Shown piece by piece: positions 43,306 through 54,564 of a stretch of DNA of 64,000 nucleotides (the first letter of the stretch is position 1; every line of letters begins with the position of its first letter). The notes beneath the pieces are model-generated. The model made no database searches. It was given only the letters and a program-made list of their open reading frames with translations, and was not told the origin of the DNA. Location of the stretch: the NCBI GenBank assembly GCA_036426205.1, contig CM071568.1, positions 216,670,527-216,734,526 of the forward strand, read 5' to 3'. A program made the translations under genes and the position numbers. The stretch is from Ascaphus truei. Taxonomy: Eukaryota > Chordata > Amphibia > Anura > Ascaphidae.

Positions 43306-44864
43306 CCCTCGGTGGTTATCCTTTACATGGGGAAGGAGCCGCCAGCCAACCAGAGCACGGATTGAGATGGTGCAAACAATGCCAGAGGATGGGTGGTGCG
43401 GAGGGACTCAAGAACGCCCTGTGGTGACGGGACTGATGGGCAGTGGGGAATTCAAAATGGCCAATGGGAACCGTGCCTACGGGGCTTCTTCCCAGCAACG
43501 TCTCCCCCTGGCCAGCACTATATACCTCCCGCTGGATAGGCGCCTCAGAGTCTACAGGGAACGAAGGCTCCGAAAGCCTATCCCTGGACCTGATTGTCCC
43601 CCCTTTCCCACTCACCAAATGTCTTAACACCTTGCCGCTCCCAGCCTTTGCCTCAATCCACATTTCTATGCAGACACCTCGGCTGATCTAATCACGGAGT
43701 CTGCCTCCATAGAAATTAACACATGCAACTCACAATACAAGCATGCTAGCTGTGGAAAAATATAGTGGTACCAGGAATAAAAGTGCTATAAATGATATAC
43801 ATTTCCCGGTACCTTTTCCTCCCCATTATCAACCGAAAGCTTCCCTTTCACATAGATCACAGTTTTGAGGCTTTTCCCCTTAAGGGGTCAAAACCTGCAA
43901 AATGTCTCCACCTTGCAAGCGTGCATAGGCAAAACACATGGTTTTAGGGACAGCTAGCCAGGCTTCACTTTTAATATGCGAGACCAGCTACCCCTACCAT
44001 CACAGTCGATGTCCTGTTTTTCATTAAACATTATGAAGAGTACCACCATAGAGAAAAAGAAGAACAAATGCAAGAATAATGATAATGATTAAATGATGAC
44101 TGAATATGCAGCCATTAAGCCAAAATATACTGTAATTATCTAAGAATAAAAGCATGATCATGAATTAAATATGAATTGACTCCAAAGTTCAAAAGGGCAG
44201 TTTTGGGGTTACCCTGGAATGGATTTTGATCCTGTGAATGTGATTCATTTGATCCTAATAAAGTAATGAATTTGATGTAAATATTAAGCTTATAAAGACT
44301 TTGTTATGTCTAGGGTAATTAGACAGCAAAGGTCATTCAGCAGGTACAGTAATGCAAAATGATTCTTTAGTTTAGCTCAACAACATAGTATGGGTCATGA
44401 TGGTTTTTAATTGAGTAGCAAATAAAAGTAAAAATTAAAAACATTATAAATTATGCTGAAGGGATTACAGAGACAACATGATGCTCAGAAACAAATCTCA
44501 TTACAAAATATAAGCGTCGTGCACCAAATAATGACCAACAATATGCTGTGTTAATAAAAAAAAAACGATAAAGGGAAGAATTAGCCTTTAAAATTATGTA
44601 AAGAGTAGTTTAAGTACAAAAAAAGACAATGCACACCCTGCATATAAGAGAAATGCATTCAGACCACTGTGTTTGCTCAACTCTTAATGGTAACAGAAGA
44701 AAACAAATACTGTACTTCCCCAAGCATACAATGGGCTCATTTCTATGACAAAGCAGTTAACTGGATCTTGTCACAAAATGTATGTTTCCAACATTTAACA
44801 TGATGATCTGATCAAAATTCACACACACATTTGTAATGTACATTAATTGCTATTTTAAAGCAGC
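43306..44864. other. Unassigned DNA
   Basis: 43306-43620 is GC-richer; its overlapping frames show no domain. The rest is AT-rich. Confidence 0.5.
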
Positions 44865-44868
44865 AAGC

Positions 44869-45588
44869 ATGTAAAATTGTATAAAAATGTTTTTTTTTTT
44901 AGAATAAATCAGTTCTGTAGTATTAGATAATACAGCATTTATTATTATTCAACTCTGAATGCTTTAAAGCAGGGGAAGCAGGGGGGGGGGGGCGCTTACA
45001 GAGACCCCGCGCTGTAAGTCTCTTACCTTCTCTCCGCCGGCTTCTGGTGACGCGTCACCATGACAACGAGGAGTCAAATGGCGCAGTGGGGTCAAATGGC
45101 AACGAGACGTCACATGACGTCGTGCCGCCACCGATGCCGGAGAAAAGGTAAGGGGAGTGGAGGGCGCGAGCAGGGGGTGCAAACAAAAAAAAGTTTGCAC
45201 AGCCCTGTTTTAAAGCATGATTTGATTTTTATAGCAGTTTTTAGACCACCTCTCAAGTAGTGCAAGATCTTTGCAACACTTTCCTGTTTGTAATAATTTG
45301 TTGCCAATGTTCCCAGCAGTTTGAGCTGCAAACAGTAACAATAATGTTAACTTAGTAATATAAGGATACATTGTAGCTGCTGAGTTACACTGACTGAAGC
45401 AGCCATTATGTTAATCACCCATAAGGATTTTTACAAATGTTTAACAGAAGCAAACGATTGCCAGCTTTGGTAGGAATGTACTGTATAAATACATAGTCAC
45501 GTGTTTTACATACTGTATGCAAATAATAAATAAAAAAATATTTACATTTTTATTTTAAAGGGAGCGGGCGGAATGTTGTCTTGCTGCT
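44869..45588. mobile_element. TTAA-flanked MITE split by a hAT element
   Basis: Bounded by TTAA at 44865-44868 and 45589-45592; starts AGCAGCAAGCATG and ends CTTGCTGCT. Left part has AATAAATCAGTTCTGTAGTA as in its relatives. The hAT element at 44970-45207 sits inside. Without it the element would be about 474 bp, close to the 469-bp copy at 39018. Confidence 0.8.
44970..45207. mobile_element. hAT-type MITE with 8-bp duplication
   Basis: Starts CAGGGGAAGCAGGGG and ends GCACAGCCCTG. Flanks are CTTTAAAG (44962-44969) and TTTTAAAG (45208-45215), an 8-bp duplication with one mismatch. GC-rich core has GGTGACGCGTCACC, a perfect palindrome, at about 45047-45060. Related to 5310-5480. Confidence 0.85.
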
Positions 45589-45592
45589 TTAA

Positions 45593-45789
45593 AAAATATA
45601 TAGTTCTATTATTATGAATATACATAATTATATATCTGATTCCTTTTCTTCTACATGGAAGTTAACACAAATCAGTAAAATAAATCTCTATCCGTTTTGG
45701 CCTTTATGGATCACATACATACTTGTAGTTGTGTATATTTGATTTGTTTCCTTTCAAACTTGGGGTTGGTCTTTTATATAACATTTCTA
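45593..45789. other. AT-rich spacer
   Basis: Nothing recognised. Confidence 0.5.
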
Positions 45790-45796
45790 TATGTAG

Positions 45797-45828
45797 GCGC
45801 ATGCGCGGCGGGCCAGCAAGATGGCCGC
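45797..45828 (+). promoter_or_regulatory. L1 5' region with NRF1-like and YY1-like sites
   Basis: GCGCATGCGC (45797-45806) matches the NRF1 consensus core, and CAAGATGGCCGC (45817-45828) matches the YY1 consensus (core ATGGC). A second CAAGATGGCGGC is at 46022-46033 within ORF1. Human L1 has a YY1 site at its 5' end that sets the transcription start. Use in this species is inferred. Confidence 0.6.
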
Positions 45829-45934
45829 TTGAGCACATCCCGGGCAAGTAGAATTAAAAAAAAAACAAAAAAACACTTTGCGCATCTTGGCAGAGCGCCA
45901 AACCACCGACATCAGCTGCAGACCACCCGGCGAG

Positions 45935-46640
45935 ATGAAGCCACGCACGGAGAAGATGCAGGCTATTCAAGCAACTTCAAAATTATTCGTCAAAAGAACG
46001 CTGCGGAAACACCCAGGAGCTCAAGATGGCGGCGACACAAGATCCCTTTCAGAATCAGAGGGAGAGGCAAAAGCTGTAGCAGGAGCAACATGAGGTATTG
46101 ATGACAGTGAATTAAGAACAGATTTGCATGGACTTGGAGAAAGAACTGTCTGTCTAGAAGGGTAGCAGACCATCTGATATCAGCCCAAAATGTCACTGAA
46201 CATGAACTGGTAGCTTTAAAAGCACAGGTAAACACCCTGGCAGAGGCCCTGGAAGACACAGAGAACCGCGCCAGATGAAATAATCTGAGATTACGGAATA
46301 TCCCGGAAACTGTGCTGCCAGAGGCGCTAATAGAATTTGTGACAAGATTGTTCCAGAACATGCTCCTGACATTACGGAAGAAAAGGTGCTACTAGACAGG
46401 ATGCACAGGGCCTGAAGTCCTAAACAATCTGACCCTAACAAGATGAGACGCTATACTGCTGACTCATTACTATTCGGGGAAAGAAGCCATCATGCAAGTC
46501 TCCAGGATAGGATTCGAAGGGCACCAGATTAAAATATTCAGTGATCTGGTTCCCTCCACCCTGCTAAAAAGAAAGGAATTGCAACCAGTCACAAAGATTC
46601 TTTGAAACCACCAAAACAGGTATACAGTAAGTGGGGCTTC
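45935..46640 (+). pseudogene. L1 ORF1 (RNA-binding protein) remnant
   Basis: Starts MKPRTEKMQAIQATSKLFVK. Further on, in other frames, come HELVALKAQVNTLAEALEDT, a coiled-coil-like segment, and ENRAR, stop, NNLRLRNIPET. The latter fits the DLENRSRRNNLRIRGIPE-type junction between coiled coil and RRM of L1 ORF1p, the trimeric RNA chaperone. Stops and frameshifts are frequent; later pieces fit only loosely. Confidence 0.75.
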
Positions 46641-47360
46641 CCTTTCAAGCTTGTGATCTGGCACAACGGGTCAAGATTAGTGGTGAAGAATCCGGAGGAG
46701 AAAAAGCACTAATTAAACTGCGACTGATACAAATAACTAAATCACTTCCGCCTTCGGGTTCACCTAACAGACCTACTCGGATACCCGTCTGGACACAGAC
46801 AAAATCGCAGAAAGAAAGTAAACACAAAGACCAAGACAGAATTCAAAAAGCATCCGGAGAATGGTTATAGTGCAGTAATCAAAGGTTTTGCCAAATAGAA
46901 GAGTTTATACGAAGTTTGTGGAAAAAGACTATACAATTTATCCGATAGAGGATCTTACTACCTCCCCTGCCCGGGAGACGTGGGAGGCCTGCTGGCCTCC
47001 GTGTAGAGTGACATCGGAGCCGGCTCCGAGCTGAGGCTCACTCCAATACCCTGTTCCTGGAGAAGAAAAGGACTCGGGAGCTCTGGAAGCCCCTAAAAGT
47101 TATTTTTGGTTGTGTTTGATTTTATGTTTGGGGTCCCAATCTACCCTCCCTTAGCCATCCCAATTTTGTAATCCTTTGGATTAGGGAGTATACTGAAATT
47201 ACCCCCCCCCCCCCTTCTTTCCTTTTTTTTTTTAGAGAAGGGGGAAAGGGAACCCCCGCCCTCAGACTGATCCCCCTTGGCCTTTGAAGCCCCTGAGGGC
47301 CAAATTGTTCTCCTTTATTCTCCGGAAATCCCACAGGGGTATTTTAGTGTATGTATGTAC
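46641..47360 (+). other. L1 ORF1 end and inter-ORF region
   Basis: No recognisable domain. Contains a C-run (47203-47214) next to a T-run (47223-47233). Frames here are short and unsupported. Confidence 0.4.
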
Positions 47361-47692
47361 CAGGCATACCCCGCATTAACGTACGCAATGGGACCGGAGC
47401 ATGTATGTAAAGCGAAAATGTACTTAAAGTGAAGCACTACCTTTTTTCCACTTATCGAGGCATCTACTGTACTGCAATCATCATATACGTGCATAACTGA
47501 TGTAAATAACGCATTTGTAACAGGCTCTATAGTCTCCCCGCTTGTTAACAGCTTCGGTACAGGTAGGGAGCCGGTATTGCTGTTCAGGACTTGCTGACAG
47601 GCGCATGCGTGAGCTGCTGTTTACCTATTGGGCGATATGTACTTACTCGCGAGTGTACATAAAGTGAGTGTCCTTAAACCGGGGTATGCCTG
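47361..47692 (-). mobile_element. hAT-like MITE (CAGGCATACCCC family), copy B
   Basis: Starts CAGGCATACCCCGC and ends CGGGGTATGCCTG. It is the inverted counterpart of 22357-22689, with nearly identical sequence. It sits between L1 ORF1 and ORF2 and is followed by a TATG/TACA tract at 47693-47731. No clear duplication was found because the flanks are low-complexity. Confidence 0.8.
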
Positions 47693-47830
47693 TATGTATG
47701 TATACATACATACATACATACATACATACATAAAGACAAGAGATAGGCTATAAGTACAACAGAACAAAAATCCAGTGTACAGTATATACAAAGCAACAAA
47801 AATGTCTAGGAAACAAGGTTTAATTTCAAT

Positions 47831-48655
47831 ATGTTAAAATTAGGTATGCTAAATGTTAAAGGACTAAAATTAGCTATGCAGGATTTTAATAAGCAATTGT
47901 TGGATATTGTTTTCGTACATGAAACTCATTTCAGGAAACAGGATCAACCCAGATTCTTCGACAGAGTCTACTTTTCGCCTCGCATGAAGAAAAGAAGAGT
48001 GGCTGTATTGGTCAGAAGGTTGGTTCCATTTGCCCTTGAGGAAAGTGACTCAGACAAAGAAGGTCGTTTTTTATTCCTCAAGGGCAAACTCAGAAACACA
48101 ACGATCACTTTAGCTCACATTTATGCTCCAAACGAGAAACAGGCATTTTTTTATGAGACGGTCTTCCCTAGAATATCACATTTTGCTGAAGGAAAAATTA
48201 TTATGGCAGGATATTTCAATGCAGTATATGATATAAAATTAGATAAATCAAATCCCCCAAAAAGGAATCTGAGCACACAAGACCCAAAGGATACAGATTT
48301 AGCAAGAAGTATACAAGATATGGGATATTTGGAGGTTACAGCACCCTAAAGAGAGAGATTACACATTTCAGTCACATCTAGTATTCTCGAGAATAAATTA
48401 TTTTTTAATTGAAGACTCCCTAATCCCAGCAGTAACAGACACAAAGATCAACGCAATCACCTGGTCTGACCACGCACTGGTAATGTGCAGATTTAAAGAT
48501 ATTAACCCTACTAGGGTGAGATATATGTGGAAGTTAAATGACTCACTTCTGAGAGATCTCACTGTTGATGAGATAAATACACACCTATCAGAATTTTTTT
48601 CTATTAATGATTCACCTGAAATGGCTCTGTCAACGATTTGGGAAGCAAAAAAAAG
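47831..48655 (+). pseudogene. L1 ORF2 endonuclease domain, inactivated
   Basis: The frame starts MLKLGMLNVKGL (catalytic Asn in the NVNGL-like motif) and has VHETHF (residues 29-34, Glu of QETH kept) and HIYAPN (residues 96-101). The GDFN motif reads GYFN (residues 127-130, 48209-48220), so a catalytic Asp is lost. A stop at 48347-48349 ends the frame. In other frames ITWSDHALVMC (SDH kept) and MWKLNDSLLRD follow. The family enzyme nicks target DNA. This copy should be inactive. Confidence 0.9.
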
Positions 48656-48767
48656 CATGTAAGAGGGTAAGGTGTATTGCTATCGCCTCGTTGAAGAAAA
48701 AAAACGAAGGGAAAATAAAATGACAAAATGTTCAATAGAATTAACAGATGTTGACGCAACGCAACGC

Positions 48768-48798
<31 letters not shown>

Positions 48799-49190
48799 AC
48801 ACACACAAAAAAAAAAGATTCAAACTATCAAAAATTGCTTACAATTAGGGAAGACTTAATCATTTTGAAATTAACAAAGCAGAAAAAGCCGTAAAATGGA
48901 CCAAGCAACAGTTTTACCAAAAAGGCAATAAAGCAGACAGTTGCTAGCACAGAAATTAAGGTTCAAATTTCCTCCACTATTAAATCAATAAAGATGAGAA
49001 ATGGAGAAACCACATTTGACCCAAAGATTGTGGTGGAGGAATTTACAAATTGACAAAATAAACATAAACAAAACCTAGATATACAGTATTCAAACAACCA
49101 TTAGAAACTTTTCTGGATTCCTGTCAGTTACCATGAATAGAAGATGAAGATACAGTACAGTTCTACTAAATGCAGAAATTTCACAAGAGG
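48656..49190 (+). pseudogene. L1 ORF2 linker with CA repeat
   Basis: Fragmentary coding sequence between endonuclease and reverse transcriptase. A CA-rich run lies at about 48765-48807. No continuous frame. Confidence 0.6.
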
Positions 49191-49194
49191 AGAT

Positions 49195-49661
49195 ACTGGC
49201 AGTGATTAAAGGACATAAAAAACAAAACTCCTGGCCTAGACGGAGTCTCAAATAGTGATTATAAAACATTTAAAGCACGTTTAGTACCATTTCTAAAAAC
49301 ACTTTTTACCTCTTATGAAAGGTAAGGAAATTCTCCCCTCAATGTTGAGAGCACAAATTTCTGTGATCCTGAAACCAGGCAGAGATCATAATTTTTGTAG
49401 TAATTATAGACCCATTTCACTTCAACACTGATATTAAAATTTACAGTAAAATAATTGCAATAAGATTAAATAAATTGCTTCCCAGAATAATAAATCCAGG
49501 CCGAGTGGGATTTATTTTAGGGAGACAATCAGCTGATAATATTAGAAGAGTGATGAGATTTAGCAAATGCAACAAAAACACCCACGCTGCTAAATCTCAC
49601 TTGACGCTGAAAAGGCGTTCAACCGTCAGTGGGACTGACACATTAATGTTTTTGGATACAC
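49195..49661 (+). pseudogene. L1 ORF2 reverse transcriptase, first part
   Basis: Fragments TPGLDGVSNSDYKTFKARLV, then ISVILKPGRDHNF and NYRPISLQH (RT block 1-2), then LDAEKAFNRQW with the AFD Asp changed to Asn. Multiple frameshifts. Coding similarity stops near 49661 at the insertion. Confidence 0.85.
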
Positions 49662-50042
49662 CTTGACTTTATTGTCTGCACCATTATATTTTTCTTACTT
49701 TATCACATATCGCATCTGAGACCTGCTGCGCTCCCCTTACCTGGAAGACGACGCATCACATTTTGGACCTGGACAGTCCACTCTAAGGGTGTAGAGCTGC
49801 TGCATTGTATATTTTGTTCACTATAGTCACATTTTATTCACATTTTGGTGGTAGATATTGTCACAATATATTTTTTAGATTTATTTCACTTGTATTTGGG
49901 TGAATTACATCCTGTCACTTTCACTGCACTAAAAGCGCCCAGTACCATTTTCTTCTGTTCCACCGTGTAGACTGGTTTTATATATATATATATAAAACAA
50001 GTGATCTTTTTATTTGAAATATGTGTGTATATATATATATAT

Positions 50043-50075
<33 letters not shown>
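49662..50075. mobile_element. Non-L1 insertion in ORF2, ending in a TA tract
   Basis: About 410 bp with no RT similarity splits two RT blocks that adjoin in intact L1. It contains GGACCTGGACAGTCC, a palindromic patch, and ends in a (TA)/(CA) tract at 49978-50075. The sequence AAGTGATCTTTTTATTTGA at 49999-50017 matches the complement of AATAAAAAGATCACTTG near 41733-41748. The source family is uncertain; a PLE flank is possible. Confidence 0.5.
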
Positions 50076-50076
<1 letters not shown>

Positions 50077-51725
50077 TAATAACCTTAGAAAATTTGGGAT
50101 CAGGGGAAATATACTAAATGGAATTAAGGCTTTCTATAATCAACCAGGACCAATGCTAAAGATGACTGGGATAAGCTTCGGATTGATCAATATAAATAAT
50201 GGGATCAGACAAGTGTGCCCACTGTCACCTTTACTATTTGTGCTGAGTCTAGGGCCTTTATCGAACAAAATTTGTATCAATGAAAAATATCAAAGGTTTG
50301 ATAAAACAGTCTAAAGAGAATAAAATAGCTCTTTACGCAGACAGTATTTTACCAACACTCACCAGACCGCTGACAGTTCTGCCTAATCTATTTGAGGGGA
50401 TTTCAACATTCAACTTTTTCTCAAATTATAAAATAAACAACACAAAATCAGAAGCACTGGCATTAGGAGTAGAGACAGGGATACTAAAACTATTGAAATT
50501 AAATTTTAATTTTAAATGGGAAAAAGATAGAATCAAATATCTGTGGGTGTACTTGACCGCTACATATTCAGAGCTGTATAAAGCGAACAACCCAGAACTG
50601 TTTCTGTCAATTAAGAGAGATTTGAAAGAGTGGAATAAATATTGTATTTCATGGATTGGCAGAATAATATCAGTAAAGATGAATTCTCCCCCTAAATTGC
50701 TTTATCTATTTCACAGCCTTCCAATTAATATTCCAACCAAAATGATAAATGATATGCAAAGCAAAATGTATACATTTATCTGGGGAAAGAAAAACCAGAG
50801 AATAAAAAGAAGTGTACTAAGTGCATTAAGGACAGAGGGTGGGTTCGCTTGCTGGCACCAAACAAATACTATGCTGCAGCACAATTAAGTCATTTACCAA
50901 CTTGGCATAGGCTGACGCTGGCGGTTAAATGGGTGGAGATTGAAGCGAATGAGATCCCGGTACGGAATATAGACACGTTACTGTGGATTCCCAAAAAGAA
51001 TAGACTTCAAGAGGAGTATAACCACACGGTTATTAAATTCACACTAAATATTTGGGATAATTGGGGAAAAAAACAGAGGGGGGGGGGATTAAGAGGACAA
51101 CCCTCACTCAATACTCCCTTATGGAGGAATGAGGAATTTCCCCCAGGATGTCTACCAGGAATGAACAATATTTGGATTATAAAAGATAGAATTAGGATTA
51201 AAGATGCAATGTTTCTGGGGAAAATATACACATTCGAAGAAATACAATATTCCACCTTCAGAATATTTCAGATATACACAAATCAGGCATTTTATTATTT
51301 CCAATTTTTTTTTCCGCAAGGGAACACACATCTAACTGAATTTGAAGAGATGTGCACAATACAAACATATCAGAAGGGGTTGATTTCCGGTATATGTTGT
51401 ACTCTGAGTTCCAAAGACAAAAAAAAGAAAAAAAACACTCATATGATTCAATGGGAAAAAGATATTGGAGGAGAGATTCCTAGAGATGATTGGGCAGAGA
51501 TATGAGAGGCGGCGGCGAACTCATCTGTCTGCACCATAATTAAAGAAAATAGTTACAAGATGATGCTGAGATGGTATTTAACACCAGACAGGTTAGCGCA
51601 TATGTATAAAGGAGCAAGCGCTTTGTGCTGGAGAAATTGTGGTTATAGAGGCACATTATATCTGCATATTCTGGACTTGAAAGAAATGGAAACATGAACG
51701 GCATTTATGAATAAACACCACGGAG
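50076..51725 (+). pseudogene. L1 ORF2 reverse transcriptase, second part, and C-terminus
   Basis: NNLRKFGIRGNILNGIKAFY and GIRQVCPLSPLLFVLSLGPL restart the RT. The catalytic box reads YADS instead of YADD (50334-50345). NYKINNTKSEALALG and WVYLTATYSELYKANNPEL follow, then the long linker frames to 51505, including WIPKKNRL. The C-terminal WYLTPDRLAHMYKGASALCW lies near 51570-51635, with WRNCGYRGT as a Cys-rich remnant. Frameshifts are at about 50275, 50870 and 51505. Dead. Confidence 0.9.
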
Positions 51726-52095
51726 AAATTTGAAGAAAAAAATAATAATCTGGAATCTACGGTTAAGTGCCTTTCCGTAAGAGATAGCGTCAATATAAGA
51801 CATTCAAGTTTTAAACAAATTTGAAGTTATTAAAAAAATGTTTCTATAATGGGAAAAATTGTTCAAAAAGTTACAAAGCATAGTACTCCAAAGCATCAGG
51901 AAAAATGTTTAAGTAGTGACTCTTGCCTCCCCTATATATCTCTTGTTTGATTTGTATTAGTATTGTTAAAGTTATTATTGATTTGATTGTTGATTTTGTT
52001 GACCCCCATCCTTTCCTTTGTTATTCTGTATTCACCCCCTACCTTTATTATATTCCAAAAAACAACAAATAAAATAAAAACTGTTTGCAACAAAA
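51726..52095 (+). other. L1 3' untranslated region
   Basis: AT-rich, ending TATTATATTCC and an A-rich AATAAAATAAAAACTG. No frames of interest. Confidence 0.55.
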
Positions 52096-53578
52096 AAGAA
52101 ATGTTATATGTAATCAAGCATTCATTTTTTCAATAACACATCTATTGACAAAGATTTATATAAATAAAAGCATATTATATTAAATACTACTATTACAAAT
52201 ATGTATCTATCAGTCATGTCACTAGAATACATTTACCATTAATCACAATTATCAATTCATTTAAAGACGCAATGCTGGGTACTGATTTTATTTTTGACCT
52301 TTTCCTGACTTTGCAGCCATCAATAAGATAATACAACAATACCACCAAGTAGTAGCTGCCTTCCCTTCCTACACAAGGATTCAAAATTGTAACCTAACCT
52401 AATCATTGCATGAGACCACAAACCACAACATAGGCAAGGAAGAGTGCTTGTTATGTGCGAGATTCCATTTCTGGACCCAGTGCAAACCCAATTATGTCAA
52501 TGGGCTTCAGCTATCAAAAACTAGATTGTAAGCTTTTCAGGCAGCTCTCTACCGTTAATCTCTCTATTCATAGTAGCACTTCAAACACAATACATACCCT
52601 CTCATCGAGATGCTCCGGCCAGGCCATGCTTTGGGGATAATCAACCATTCACATTCATTATTCAGCTACTGAACGTGCAAGCATTTGTTTTTGATAATTG
52701 ACCGGTTATTCCCCAAACCTGGTCTGTCCGGTTAAAATGTAGATGTACAAATAAAAAACATTAGAAGTTTAATATTTTGCTAGTACAGAAAAAAATAACA
52801 TTGGTGCTGGCACAAAAGACAAATGCTCTCTAGCACTGGGAAGCCGACTCCCAGTACACTGAAAAGGTTGCCTGGGTAGGCAGATTTAACTGACTTTAAC
52901 ACATCTACAGTATGTCACTCCATCCCTATTCTTGCATACATAAAGCACAAGTGTTAACAATGGTATTGTTTGATCTCTTCTGCACTCAAGTTACAGTGAC
53001 GCTACTTTTTTAATGTCACTGTAACCTCGGAGAATAGAATGTGTGATCAACTAACAAGTTGGAGGAGGGACACATTTTAGGAACGGTCAATGAGAGACAC
53101 ACAACTATTAATTTCCTGATTTATGCTGGGGGGGTATTGCTATAAAGGTAATGCAACAATGTCTGCAACATGGCTCTATGCCACTGAAAAAAAAATACTT
53201 CTTTAATAAACTAAGTCTATTGCTTAAATGCCTACAGTATTTATATTGTGTGTGTACAGGTTTTATTTGCTTGATTTTATTTAAAAACAAATTAATGGTC
53301 TAAGTAGCAGTTTGGAAATCTTTCCTCAACGCAGTAAGGATTTTTGAGCTGGGTCAGACAAGTATGTTCTAAGGTTACTCTTTAATCAATAACGGATGAA
53401 AGTTTCTACACATCCTTTAATCATTGACTTCTTCCGTGGGCTCTCGCTTTCCACAAACAAATGTACTGGTTTACTGTATGCTTTGGGGATTCAGGTTAAC
53501 ATAGCAAGCTTCTTGTGGACAACTTTAAGTACTAAGCAGTGTGTACAGTATATGATATATAGAGGACATATTACTGTA
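52096..53578. other. Unassigned DNA
   Basis: About 1.5 kb, AT-rich, no domain or family recognised. CTAGATTGTAAGCTTTTCAG at about 52522 is weakly like a LINE/SINE tail. Confidence 0.45.
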
Positions 53579-53674
53579 TGCTCATTTGCATGTCTTAGAC
53601 AGGTCTGCAACCCCATTATCACCCAACACTTACACTGCAGCAAGGGATTCTACGAAATGACATGCAAATGAGCA
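53579..53674. mobile_element. Small palindromic-end MITE, copy 2
   Basis: 96 bp with perfect 16-bp inverted ends, TGCTCATTTGCATGTC and GACATGCAAATGAGCA. Each end contains an octamer motif (ATTTGCAT or ATGCAAAT), the classical POU/Oct site. Homologous to 41749-41864. Confidence 0.75.
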
Positions 53675-54025
53675 CACAGTGCCACTTTTGCACACACATA
53701 CACACACACACACATTAGGAAAAATCACGTCAATGGTAAAGGGGAATCTGGCTTAAAGGATATTGGGTATTTCACAAACCATAATCAATATTAAAAACGT
53801 ACATAAATTACATGTACAGTACATATACCCAAATAGACTGTAGATGACAGATTGTACATACATTTATGCAAACCTTTATACGCAAATCTTTTTTTTGTTT
53901 TTTAAATCAGTAAGACGGTGTAAACCATTTGGAAATATTAGTTTACAGAATTCGACCAGTCACACTTATTCTCCCGGCTTAGAGACAGAGGTTTTTTCCT
54001 GCACCCATACCTGTCTGCACCATGA
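53675..54025. other. Unassigned DNA
   Basis: Contains a CA run at about 53695-53714. Nothing else recognised up to the gap. Confidence 0.5.
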
Positions 54026-54243
54026 NNNNNNNNNNNNNNNNNNNNNNNNNNNNNNNNNNNNNNNNNNNNNNNNNNNNNNNNNNNNNNNNNNNNNNNNNNN
54101 NNNNNNNNNNNNNNNNNNNNNNNNNNNNNNNNNNNNNNNNNNNNNNNNNNNNNNNNNNNNNNNNNNNNNNNNNNNNNNNNNNNNNNNNNNNNNNNNNNNN
54201 NNNNNNNNNNNNNNNNNNNNNNNNNNNNNNNNNNNNNNNNNNN
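54026..54243. other. Assembly gap
   Basis: 218 undetermined bases. Reading frames drawn through it are meaningless. Confidence 1.
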
Positions 54244-54560
54244 TGAATAATTTCTACCAGCAGGAGCACGCTTTCCAGGAAGGCACAATGGGCAAAAATA
54301 TATCTCCATCACCCACACTCACCAGGACATTTATTCAGGTCACAGACTACACACGCACCCATATATACCTCACTCAATTATATACCTTATACCCAGCCTA
54401 TTCCCTTCAATCAAGAAATCATTGTTAATTACAGAGCATGTCACTTGAGCACTATATTTGAACATTGTTCTTATTCTCCCGGCTCATTGGGAGGGAGGGG
54501 GATGGGGGGGTGGGGGGGGGGGGGGGAAGGGAAAACACATTTTATTTATGTATTTGTTTG
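54244..54560. other. Unassigned DNA with a G-run
   Basis: A G-rich tract occupies 54490-54527, with uninterrupted runs of up to about 16 G. It could form quadruplex structure and often disturbs sequencing. Confidence 0.7.
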
Positions 54561-54564
54561 TTGT

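Larger units (their letters stand above)
45790..52095 (+). mobile_element. Nearly full-length L1 LINE, dead
   Basis: 5' region, ORF1 remnant, inter-ORF region, ORF2 remnant and an A-rich 3' end (AAATAAAATAAAAACTG near 52068) are all present in order over about 6.3 kb. It is interrupted by the hAT-like MITE 47361-47692, a (TACA)n run, a CA run at 48765-48807 and a non-L1 insertion at about 49662-50075. L1 is the main self-copying LINE of mammals and also active in frogs. Confidence 0.85.

Noticed and set aside
43316..43691. Overlapping frames of 82-115 residues near the LTR
   Set aside because: Moderately GC-rich sequence open in several frames without any recognised domain or splice pattern.
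54022..54428. Frames of unknown residues
   Set aside because: They run through an assembly gap.
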